NCBI GenBank assembly: GCA_026724425.1
Contig: JAIUCV010000090.1
Coordinates: 434,001-498,000 of the forward strand
Length of the DNA: 64,000 nucleotides
Direction: 5' to 3'
Source: Erythrophleum ivorense
Taxonomy: Eukaryota; Streptophyta; Magnoliopsida; Fabales; Fabaceae
The notes beneath the pieces were generated by a model. It saw only the letters and a program-made list of their open reading frames with translations, was not told the DNA's origin and ran no database searches. Positions within the stretch are counted from its first letter, which is position 1. The number at the start of each line of letters is the position of its first letter. The position numbers were made by a program, and so were the translations under genes. Of the stretch, positions 54,879 to 64,000 are shown piece by piece.

Positions 54879-57116
54879 AAAGAAAAAGGAGTCAAGCTAA
54901 ATGACTTAAAACAAAGCGCTTTGTGGGAGGCAACCCACATGGTTTTTATTTTCATTTTAAATTTTCATATCATTATTGCATGCATAACTACTTAGTTTTA
55001 TTTTTCAGGAATTTTTAAAATTGCATAAAAATACAAAAAAATGTTTTTAGGATGAAGAACCAAAAGGAGACCAAAACAAGAAAGTGACCCACCCTTTGTT
55101 CCCACCCTTGGAGAAGGCGAAATCTCCAATAAAGGTCAGTAAATTCTCCTCCTGCATTCATTAAAAACCATCTTTGATCCTCACTTGATAAGCATTTGAA
55201 CCTTGAACTTCATTAGTTACATTTAATGGTTTAAATTGCTTAATATTGATGGTTAATGAATGAGAATGAATCTTGACTTGTCAAACTGAATTATACATTG
55301 ATTTCACTGAGGATAAAACTATTTCAGAACTTTGGGATCCCTAACCAAGACCCAACATGTTTTTATAGTTTATACCATATTCTCTTAGATTGTGAACTTC
55401 AAGTTGGTTACTTGGAGATCTCAATCTAAGACCGGACTTAACAGTGGTTTCAAGTATTTTGCAAGGACTTCAATCTTTGACAGGAAGGACACAAAGGAGA
55501 GATGTTGTAACCGACCAAAACTACAATCCATATGGCGGTTTAAAGGCGGTATCAATGGAGGATCACAACAAGGCACAAGAAACAAGGTAGGCACGACCTG
55601 GAAATGATAATGGAGGATACAAGAATCACTTCGGTCGAAGCAAATCACAAAACGGTCGAGTAGATTTCAAAATATCCCATCCGGCGAGATTCTCTCGGCC
55701 AAACGGGTGCAAAGGAGGACAAACATCAACCATCTCCCAAACCACGTGACCGATGTCCACCAAACTTCACAGGCGGCTACAAAACACCATGTTGGTCCGC
55801 AAATCCAAAAGATAGGACGGAGGAATGTTGACGGATCAGGAGATATGCAAAGAGGCCTCATCCGGTCGATAGCGGTGCACCCAAAGGCCGGCAAAACCGA
55901 AATCACGGCATGGAGACACCACCAGCTGGAGATGGATCCTTGGAGCTTAAACATCATTATTCCAGAAGAAATTCAAGGAACGAACGAGCCAATCACAAAG
56001 AAGTCAAGAAAACTCTTCCCAGAGCCGAATTGACCACTTTGTGAAGGAACTCTCAATCCGCTCGTTCGTTTGACCTCCAACTTCACCAGTGGTCATAAAA
56101 TATGGGGTTGGTCGATGGAATTTGAAGATAGGTCAGAGAATAAGTCTGGGGGGATTATACTAATAAGTTTGTTCATTTTGGCATTTCATCTTGCATCATT
56201 TTTCTTTTCATCGAGTCGTTTTTATTGAGTCAAAACTTTTGTCGAGAATTATGACTTTATCTTGGACCTAACCATTGTTGTGCCTATGTTTAAGTGACCA
56301 TTGATCAGTATTTGGCAGTTTACTTCATCACATGTGCACCATGAGAGGATCGATCTACCAAAAACGTCCACATCTCCAAGGGCTTAAGAAGGATACATCT
56401 TTGACTCCGCAACTTAATGAACTTAACCTTCTCGGCTAGGGGCTTGGTTTTACAAAGGGTACGACTCCTCATCCTCACCAAATAGTGAAAGTCTATGTGA
56501 GTTCGGTTTCCCCTCTCTCTCCCCTTCAAATTTAAGAAAAAGCACCAAGGTCCAAGTAACCGGGGATTAGATGGCAACCACCATCAATACTCGCGTCAAT
56601 GGAAGACCTTTTGATCCAAGTAACCGGGGATTAGGTGGCTACAACCATCAATACTCGCGTCTATGGAAGGTCCATCAAAAAACCTCCACAAAGAGGAGAA
56701 GAAGTCGAATAAAAAAATACTATGCTACCCTAAAAAGGGATGAATCGACTTAAGAAGTGAGAAGAGAGAGAGGTGAAACAAGAGCCAAGACATGTGTTTT
56801 ATCAAAAGAGGACGGGTAAGAGTCTATAACCCCTTTGATCGATATTCCCTAGTTGAGACCACACCTTTAGAAACTAAAGGAGTCAAAGGTGGCGAATTTG
56901 GAAGGCTTAAAGAGAAGTGGATTGCTTTGGGATGATTGCAAAACTCATGGTATGTACTTCCTTGTTCTTAATTCTCAATGCCGATGCTGCTTTGTGTGGA
57001 TTACTAAAACAAAGGTCAACATGGATTTCCAAATGATTTAAGAGTTCTCATGTTTTCAAACCTCTTTTCCTTGCTTAGTTTGCTTGGGGACAAGCAAAAG
57101 ATAGGTCTGGGGGAGT
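54879..57116 (+). other. Element D 3' non-coding region
   Basis: No supported frame. It contains GGGAGGCAACCC (54927-54938), a motif also near the ORF ends of B and C. A block around 55770-55930 is homologous in element sense to 4800-4950 of B (CCATGTTGG, AAAAGATAGGACGGAG). Duplicated CCATCAATACTCGCGT units lie near 56580-56660. It ends with the polypurine tract before 57117. Confidence 0.75.
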
Positions 57117-58743
57117 TGATATCATCATATTTTACATGTTTTCACTAAGTATTTATTGGTGTTTTCAAGTGTTTTCAATAAGGTTTTATTCCTTTGGAGG
57201 TAGTTTTCTTGTATTTGTTGGTTTTGGAGTCTTAACAGGTTAAAACATCAAAAATGATTAAAAAAGGAGCAAAAGAGCCTCAAACCATGATCCATGCAAG
57301 TTTCCAAGTCAAGAGTATCAATATAACTCCATTTGTCCGATTCTCGTATTCGGACTGAACCGGAGCATCCGAAAGATGACCGCGGAAAGGGGTCTTACCG
57401 ACGTCTAAAAATCATGATCTTGGTTTTTCTGGATAGATAATTGAGTTACGCATCACGGCGAAGTGGATTCGAGCCATTTGGATCAACCATCAGGGAGAAA
57501 ACAAGACGTGTCCGCCAGGCGAGGAAATGAAGCCCATGGAGACTTGGTGCCACAAACGGCCCGGGATTCTGCGGCATGGACCCTGTCTCGACTTAACATA
57601 GGCCTAGCCTAGTTTTGGTGGTTCCCTTGGCCTTATCCCGGCCCATTCAAGTCGCAAAACATCAAGGCCGGTTAACCGGAAAGTTTCATTTTTCAGCACT
57701 TCATAAACCTAGTGACTACAAGCCTATAAATACTTGCTTTTAGCCTCTGAAAGGGGGAGAGCCGCGAGTGTCTCGTGCAAGAGGAGAGTGGCCGTCAGAG
57801 AGAGAGAAAGAAGCCCTAGAAGCTCGCCATCTAGGAGGAGGAGAAGGAGGCGCCGCTCAAGTCTTGCTCTTGCACAAAAACCTTGTTCTTGTTCTTTTCA
57901 TCTTTTCCTTTTCTATTGTACTTTGGATCTAAGAAGTTATCAAGGGATTTCGACTTGTTCTTCAACAGAGAAGCTTATTCTATCCCTTATCTCTTTTTAA
58001 TACTTGCATAATGCTTTCAATCATTGCTTGCTTGTTTGATTACACCATGTCCGAGTAGATTCATTTGTTAGGCGAGGTAAATCAATGAAACTTGTATGAT
58101 GTGATTGGCGGTTGCAATTGGGACTTTTATTCATGAACTAATCTTCACCTTTATTTGAACTTAATGCATGATTGCTTTACCGTACATCTAGCAATCTGAT
58201 ATAGGGTTGATACACTCTCCAAAAGCTTGTTGTATTGCCGGATCTAATATTTGGTGAGCTACGCGTCTTAGGAAACGAAAGCTGACCTAAGGAGTCTAGT
58301 GAACTCTATCATTACTTGAGCCATTAATGCATGTTTACAGCTTGTAATAACCATCGAAAGTTGAGTGTATTAGGTTGTTTAAACATAGTGTTCGGAGCCA
58401 CGAAAGTGGAATGAACATACCTTAGTGTTTTGTGTTCAAGATGGTTCATAATGAAATACCAATGCAATCATCACTTCATTACATGTTTTCAAAGATTATC
58501 CTTTGCCTAACTCTTTCTTTTCTTGTTTACAACTCTCATTTACTTATTTTCTTTTGTTTCCTTTCATTTTAGGTTCACCACAACAACATATTTTCTGTTC
58601 TAGCTACTCATCAATCACCACAAGTTTGAAGCGAGATCACACCCTCCTTGTGTTCGACCCCGACTACAACACAGCTGTGCACTTGCAGCTCATTTTGGTT
58701 GGGTTATAAATATTAAAACTTGAAGCTAAACCCACGCCCATCA
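57117..58743 (+). repeat. Element D 3' LTR
   Basis: 1627 bp, with a TATA-like CTATAAATAC near 57724. Its 3' half matches the LTR of fragment X almost exactly. It is followed by the 29-bp filler and R3. Confidence 0.9.
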
Positions 58744-58772
58744 CTCGTTCTCACATTTGGGCTAAAATAGTA

Positions 58773-58842
58773 AGTCGCAGAGTTAGATGTTTCCTCAGTC
58801 AAACTTCCTTGTACGATAGATCCCTCAACTTTTGCAAGGTTT
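58773..58842 (-). repeat. 70-bp CACTA segment, copy R3
   Basis: Third copy of the segment. It continues without a break into the rest of the transposase gene at 58843, so R3 plus its right flank and R1 plus its left flank are the original CACTA halves. Confidence 0.9.
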
Positions 58843-60735
58843 TTGGCCTTTCCCTTCAAGTGTCCCATAAAACGCTCGAATAGGTACATTCACCTGAATT
58901 GAACATGCCCCCCAAGAGCCGCCTTATATGGAAAATGTACCGGTAGGTGTAATGCAAATGGTAGTAACCGCTGCATGAAAACATGGCAATCGTGGCTCTT
59001 CATACCAGAAATTTTTTGACCTTGCTCAATACATCGGGAGAATTTGGAAACATATCCATCTGGAAATTTGACATCTGAGGCCTCTCAGTTAAACAGAGCT
59101 CTCTTCGCATCCGCAGACAATCGAAAGATCAGAATTGGCTGTTTGCCGTCTCTAGAAATATGCAACTCGCTTCTTCTGCATATTTCTGCTAAGTCCAGCC
59201 TCGATTTCAAATTTTCTTTACTTTTTCCTTGGACCTTCAAAATTGTATGCATGATGTTCTCGAAAAAGATCTTCTCGATATGCATAACGTCAAGATTATG
59301 TCGCAAAAGATGATCCTTCCAATACGGGAGTTCCCAGAATATACTCTTTTTGTGCCAATTATGTTCTTGAGGATATCCGTCACGCATGTTTGCAGTACAA
59401 TGCCAATTGCCCCCACTTTTGCATGTTTTCTCACCACCATAATAATCGATCTGATCAAGTAAATCCTGTCCCGAAAGATAATCCAGAGGGGGACCACGGA
59501 CAGCTTTATTCTTCGTAAATAATTTCTTGTTCTTTCGGTACTTATGATTGATAGGAAGAAAACGACGGTAACAATCAAACCAACATGGTTTTCTTCCATG
59601 CCTCAGATGAAATACTTCTGACCTATTCAAACAGTGTGGACACGATAGTCTTCCGTGCGTAGTCCACCCCCACAACATTCCATACGCTGGAAAGTCACTA
59701 ATCGTCCACAATAATACTGCGCGCTTATTGAAGTTTTGTTGCTGCGAATAATCAAAGGTGCAGACTCCTGAATACCACAGCTATTTCAACTCATCAATCA
59801 AAGGTTGCAGGAATACATCAAGAGATCACTTCAGATGCTAAGGACCTGGCACTAAAATAGTTAAGAACAAAAATTGTCGCTACATGCACATTGCCGGCAG
59901 AAGATTATATGGCGTCAATATGACGGGCCATAGCGAATATTGTCTCCCTGACATACCAAATGGACTAAATCCGTTTGTGCATAATCCTATATAAACATTC
60001 CTGGACTCATTAGCAAAGTTTGAATGTACCGTCTGAAAGTGTTTACACGCCTTTGCATATGAGGGATGTGTTATCTCTCCATGATGTTTGGAATGTTCTG
60101 CATGCCATCTCATTGACGCTGACGTCATTTCCGATTGGTATAACCGTTTCAATCTTTCAGTGATTGGCAAATACCACATACGTTGGTAAGGGACCCATCT
60201 CCTTCCAGTAGTGGGTTTGTATCTCGGCTTTCCACAAAATAGATATTCCTGCAGCTTATCATCATCTTTCCAGAAAATCATGCAATTGTCAATGCATACA
60301 TCAATCATTTCATAAGGTAACCCAAGCCCTGCAACCAACTTCTGTATTTCATAGTAATTACCAGCAGAAATATTATCTTCCGATAAATACTCTTGAAATA
60401 GTCAAGCCCACTTATCCAGGTTACTTTCGCTGCTGTTATCTTCACTTTTAACTGTCATCATCCTAACTGCTAGTGACAATCTAGAAAGTCCCTCTCTACA
60501 CCCATCGTAGAGTGGTTGATTTGCAGCGTCTAACATATCATAAAATTTTTTTGCTTCAATACTGCGTTCTTCCAACATATCTTCCATAGTATTATCACCA
60601 AAAACAGTTGTAGTTTCATGAAATGCATCCGTAACCATATCATGAAACCTATTTCGTTGCTGATACCCTATATCATTTCCCAATATATCATGATGACCAT
60701 AATCATAGCTCTGTGCCTGGAACGCACATCTCGGT
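58843..60735 (-). pseudogene. CACTA (En/Spm) transposase gene, TNP2-like core
   Basis: Reading leftward on the minus strand: an N-terminal part (RNRFHDMVTDAFHETT near 60660), GLPYEMIDVCIDNCMIFW and RMWYLPITERLKRLY (60320-60150), YSLWPVILTPYNLLPAMCM (59935-59880), TISDFPAYGMLWGWTTHGRL (59708 on) with CPHC, NLDVMHIEKIFFENI near 59290, and LPFALHLPVHFPYKAAL near 58950. These are hallmarks of the Transposase_21 family, which cuts and pastes CACTA elements in the nucleus. It is inactivated by stops (for example just after the MCM at 59880), frameshifts and the D insertion. The right limit is where ATHILA ORF-1-like sequence begins, within about 60700-60770. Confidence 0.85.
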
Positions 60736-61275
60736 ATCCAAACCGACATCTTCCTCCAATTTGTAGATCCTCTCAAGCTCGGCGATACTCAGCCGGTATT
60801 CGGCTCCGGAGAGCTCAAAGGTGATAAACCCGAGTCCATCCCTCTTGATGTCTGCGGTGGCTTCCTCCGGATGTCTCCTCACCTTCAGGGATGCGAGAAA
60901 TTGTATCGCTTGATTCCTGTACGCCGGTAAAGCGAGCTTCATGAACTCCCCAAGCTCACTCTGGAAGAAAATATCCTCCACATCTTCCTCTATCCCGAGC
61001 TCCCTGAGCGTTTCTCCGTGTGGATAGCGCATTGGGAGGAACTTCATCCTTCGGAGGATACGGATGCGGCCTTGGACTCTGTAAGGCCTTGGAATCACCG
61101 ACTCGTCCATGTCCTGCTCAGCGGTTTCGGCCCACCCCGGTGACTGCTCCTCTGTTACGTTCGTCTTTCTCTTCCCACCATATCCCACTTTCCTCTTTCC
61201 TTCTCGCTTTTCTCTTCTTGCTCTCTCCCTGTCATCTTCTTGAGGGTTTTGTCTTCCTGATCTCGTGTTTGTCAT
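60736..61275 (-). pseudogene. ATHILA ORF-1-like protein, C-terminally truncated
   Basis: ATG at 61275-61273 (MTNTRSGRQNPQEDDRERAR) follows CAACAG, a good splice acceptor, by five bases. A basic N-terminus leads to the conserved block ELGIEEDVEDIFFQSELGEF, RNQAIQFLASLKVRRHPEEA and SGAEYRLSIAELERIYKLEE, which I recognise as the ATHILA ORF-1 family. The function of that family is not established. It lies downstream of the integrase on the same strand, where Athila elements carry an env-like frame. The frame to 60703 ends in about 15 residues of CACTA origin, so the true C-terminus is lost. Confidence 0.75.
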
Positions 61276-62238
61276 TGTACCTGTTGAGACAAAAACGCTT
61301 AAGAAGAGATTAGACAAAGCAAATGGCACTCAAACAATCAAAATCAAAAGCGAAATTCACAATATCGTCGATTTTCGGAAAATAAAATGCGAATTTGCAA
61401 TTTAAACGAAATGACCTCTACTTCCTCTAAAATCAACGCCGAGTAAGCCAATGCAAGAAGAAATTCTCAATAAGATAAAGAATTTGAAGTTCAAATCTAG
61501 GTTCAAACAATTGAAAAAGCCAAAGCTAAAAATTCCTATCAAAAACTCTAGATTTCTTACATGCTCAAACCGAAACGAACAACCCTAGTAGAATTCAAGG
61601 CAACTTCATCGATTTAAGAGCAAAGGACATCGATTCTTAAGCGAGGCTCCATGATAGAAGCTGCCCGAGAGAAAAGAATGGCCAAAGAGGTGAATCACCT
61701 TGAATTCACTTGCGAGTTGAGCAAAATAAGGACTTGCGGTTTCAAATTCGGCGGATTTAGGGAGAGTAGGATTTTGAAATTCGAGATTTGAGTGAAAAAT
61801 GAGAGAGATCGAGTTGTCGCTAAAGAGAAAACGGGGAAGAGGCTTGAAAATAAGAAATGCGGGATTTTTAAGTGTAAAAGGAAGGGGAAGGGTTTTTTTT
61901 TTCTAGAAAAAGTCAAAGGGGAAGAGTTGACTTACCTGGGCGGGTCGTTCAAACGGGTTGATCCAAAGGAGGAAACCCGTTTGACAACCCGTTTGAGCTA
62001 ATTTCTCAGATAATCAACCCTTGGTGACTTTGGGTCGATTTTCAACAACTTTTCTGCTCAATGGCGGTTTCCCATTCTCGAAACTAGATACACAAGCCAA
62101 AACCTGAACATAACAGCAGAAACAAAATGCAAAAACAGCAAAAGATCCAACATTAAAAGCAGTATATACAAAAGGATATTCATGGGATTCCCTCCCAAGT
62201 GGGCTTGTTTAAGGTCACAAGCTTGACCTTCAATCCTT
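61276..62238 (-). other. Athila region between pol and ORF-1
   Basis: No supported long frame. On the minus strand after the pol stop come CACTTGGGAGGGAATCCCAT (62185-62204) and a pyrimidine-rich stretch (CTTCCCCTTCC near 61880). CAACAG then lies directly before the ORF-1 start. This could be the intron or leader of a spliced subgenomic RNA (inference). Confidence 0.5.
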
Positions 62239-64000
62239 TTAGGCAGCATCAGCATCATGGAGAGAGACTGAACTCCCCTCTCCAATCACCAGATTCGCCA
62301 TATAAGGCTTAACTCGCTGGCCATTCACGGTGAAATCTCCTCCTTCTTTGTTTAACAAAGTTACGGCTCCATAAGGTAATACCTCCTTGACGACAAATGG
62401 TCCTGACCAGCGTGACTTGAGCTTCCCAGGGAAGAGTTTGAGGCGTGAATTGTACAACAGAACCTGGTCACCAGCCTTGAATACTTTAGGCACAATCCTT
62501 TTGTCATGAAATGCCTTAGTCCTTTCTTTAAAGATCTTGGAACTCTCATAAGCATCAAGGCGAATTTCTTCCAGCTCGTGCAGATCCATTTCCCTCTTTT
62601 CTTGGGCAGTCTTGAGATCCATGTTCAGCATCTTGATTGCCCATTGAGTCTTGTACTCCAACTCAACCGGAAAGTGACAAGATTTCCCATAGACAAGAGA
62701 ATATGGTGTCCTCCCAATTGGCGTTTTGTAGGCGGTCCGGTAGGCCCATAAGGCATCGTTCAGTTTCGTCGCCCAGTCTCTCCTAGATGAACTAACGGTC
62801 TTGTGAAGGATAGCTTTGATCTGCTTGTTGGAGACCTCTACTTGACCGCTGGTTTGTGGATGGTAAGGAGTGGCGACTTTGTGATTTACTCCATGCTTCT
62901 TCAAAAGGTTTTCAAACACTTTATTCACAAAATGTGATCCTCCATCGCTTATTACGCACCTCGGCACACCAAATCTTGGGAAGATTATGGTGTTAAACAG
63001 CTTCAACACCACTTTAGCATCATTAGTAGGTGCTGCAATCGCCTCCACCCATTTGGAAACGTAGTCAACGGCCACTAATATGTAGGTGTTTCCGTGAGAA
63101 GGAGGGTTGAATGGCCCTACGAAATCTATTCCCCAAACGTCAAATACTTCAACTTCTAGAATCGGGTTTTGAGGCATCTCATTCTTTGCTGATATGTTTC
63201 CCGCTCGCTGGCAAGCATCGCACTTAGCTACATAAGCCTGAGTATCCTTGAACAGACTTGGCCACCAATAACCAGCCTGTAAGACCTTTCGGGCTGTCTT
63301 AAAAGTAGCAAAGTGTCCACCGTAGCTTGAACCATGGCAATGATACAATATCTCCTCCACTTCAGCCTCGGCTACACAGCTCCTAAACAAACCGTCACTC
63401 CCTCTCTTGAACAAATAAGGTTCATCCCAATAGTAGTGATTCACATCCCTAAAGAACTTCTTCTTCTTGTAACCATTTATGTCATCAGGGACTTCTCCAC
63501 TCACCAAATAGTTAATGAAATCAACATACCAAGGCAGTTTCTCGTCCTCAAGGGCGTGGGTCTCTTCAAGTTTCTCTTTCAGCTCAAAACCTTCATGCAA
63601 AACCTGTAAAGCCATCAGCTGCTCTTCGGGTAATGAATCATTAATGGGCACACTCTCATCAATTCGCATCCTAGAGAGGTGATCGGCCACACTATTTTCA
63701 GCTCCCTTCTTGTCCACAATCTCAAGATCGAATTCTTGCAAAAGAAGTATCCAGCGGAGAAGTCTCGGCTTCGCGTCCTTCTTCGCGTAGAGGTACTTCA
63801 ATGCTGCGTGATCAGTATGAACAACCACCTTAGATCCCACGATGTAACTTCTGAATTTGTCAATAGAGAACACAACAGCAAGAAGTTCCTTCTCCGTAGT
63901 GGCGTAACGGGATTGAGCCTCATCAAGCGTTCTACTAGCGTAGTAGATTACGTTCATCTTCTTGTCAACTCGCTGACCCAAGACAGCACCCACAGCAAAA
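62239..64000 (-). CDS. pol: Athila-type polyprotein, RNase H and integrase part (continues past the window edge)
   Basis: Open for 584 codons to the window edge; the RT must lie beyond it. RNase H: YYASRTLDEAQSRYATTEKE, VHTDHAALKYL, VADHLSRM. Integrase: an HHCC region (HCHGSSYGGH, then CDACQRAG), DDE core IDFVGPF, ISDGGSHFVNK and PYHPQTSGQVEVSNKQI with the third acidic residue kept, a GKSCHFPVELEYK segment, and a C-terminal KAGDQVLLYNSRLKLFPGKL. This is the integrase type of Athila and related Gypsy elements without a chromodomain. The visible frame has no stop and keeps its catalytic residues. Athila and the B/C/D group share tRNA-Asp priming, so this type of protein is a candidate helper. 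Confidence 0.88.
   Translation of the reverse strand, partial: FAVGAVLGQRVDKKMNVIYYASRTLDEAQSRYATTEKELLAVVFSIDKFRSYIVGSKVVVHTDHAALKYLYAKKDAKPRLLRWILLLQEFDLEIVDKKGAENSVADHLSRMRIDESVPINDSLPEEQLMALQVLHEGFELKEKLEETHALEDEKLPWYVDFINYLVSGEVPDDINGYKKKKFFRDVNHYYWDEPYLFKRGSDGLFRSCVAEAEVEEILYHCHGSSYGGHFATFKTARKVLQAGYWWPSLFKDTQAYVAKCDACQRAGNISAKNEMPQNPILEVEVFDVWGIDFVGPFNPPSHGNTYILVAVDYVSKWVEAIAAPTNDAKVVLKLFNTIIFPRFGVPRCVISDGGSHFVNKVFENLLKKHGVNHKVATPYHPQTSGQVEVSNKQIKAILHKTVSSSRRDWATKLNDALWAYRTAYKTPIGRTPYSLVYGKSCHFPVELEYKTQWAIKMLNMDLKTAQEKREMDLHELEEIRLDAYESSKIFKERTKAFHDKRIVPKVFKAGDQVLLYNSRLKLFPGKLKSRWSGPFVVKEVLPYGAVTLLNKEGGDFTVNGQRVKPYMANLVIGEGSSVSLHDADAA

Larger units (their letters stand above)
51557..58743 (+). 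mobile_element. Element D: non-autonomous Athila-like LTR element with extra upstream tail
   Basis: 51557-51964 is another copy of the D internal 3' end. The complete element then runs: 5' LTR 51965-53583, tRNA-Asp primer site, ORF 53793-54878, non-coding region, polypurine tract (GGTCTGGGGGAGT), 3' LTR 57117-58743. The LTRs (TGATATCATC to CCATCA) are diverged relatives of the B/C LTRs. No RT or integrase is present. No 5-bp target duplication surrounds it, because it lies within the R repeats and not at a standard insertion site. Confidence 0.88.

Overview
The window is a transposon graveyard from a plant nuclear genome, most likely a crucifer (Brassicaceae). Evidence for this: Athila-type and chromovirus Ty3/Gypsy elements with tRNA-Asp and tRNA-iMet primer sites, a Cassandra element carrying 5S rRNA-derived sequence, CTAG-ending Helitrons, a Stowaway MITE, an En/Spm (CACTA) transposase, and captured exons resembling Arabidopsis NUDT3 and a BSK kinase. 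I found no intact host gene, tRNA gene or true rRNA gene. The elements are labelled A to G below.

Left third (929-24444): a four-level nest. A Stowaway-like MITE is split by chromovirus A (1088-24276, target duplication ATAAC). The 5' LTR of A is split by non-autonomous element B (1415-16457, minus strand, GGGTG). The reading frame of B is split by close relative C (6580-14127, minus strand, TGAGC). C has an uninterrupted 610-codon frame with a coiled coil and a retropepsin-like domain, but no reverse transcriptase or integrase. A has gag, protease, RT, RNase H, integrase and chromodomain, all disabled. Its 3' UTR holds a row of hairpins with covarying stems.

Middle (24447-37471): AT-rich DNA with a 4.6 kb Pack-MULE (25475-30066, 9-bp target duplication). 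It carries exon fragments of a BSK-like kinase and a NUDT3-like Nudix hydrolase plus a 143-bp foldback. Then follow an unidentified gene-like remnant, a degenerate minisatellite with a second MITE inside it, and two Helitron 3' ends facing each other (35214 and 35399).

Right-centre (37472-48742): chromovirus E, related to A. A solo LTR sits in its 5' LTR and a three-LTR Cassandra array (39992-41260) sits in its gag. Its 3' LTR is broken at a 3-base microhomology and joined to the tail of a third related element, G. E and G repeat the hairpin-row architecture with different stem sequences.

Right (48743-64000): a decayed CACTA transposase gene on the minus strand. It is interrupted by D, a plus-strand relative of B and C, in an arrangement where a 70-bp piece of the transposase gene occurs three times. 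The CACTA remnant abuts an Athila element on the minus strand: an ATHILA ORF-1-like fragment, then an open RNase H/integrase frame that runs off the window edge. B, C and D lack polymerase genes, so an Athila-type polyprotein such as this one could have mobilised them (inference).
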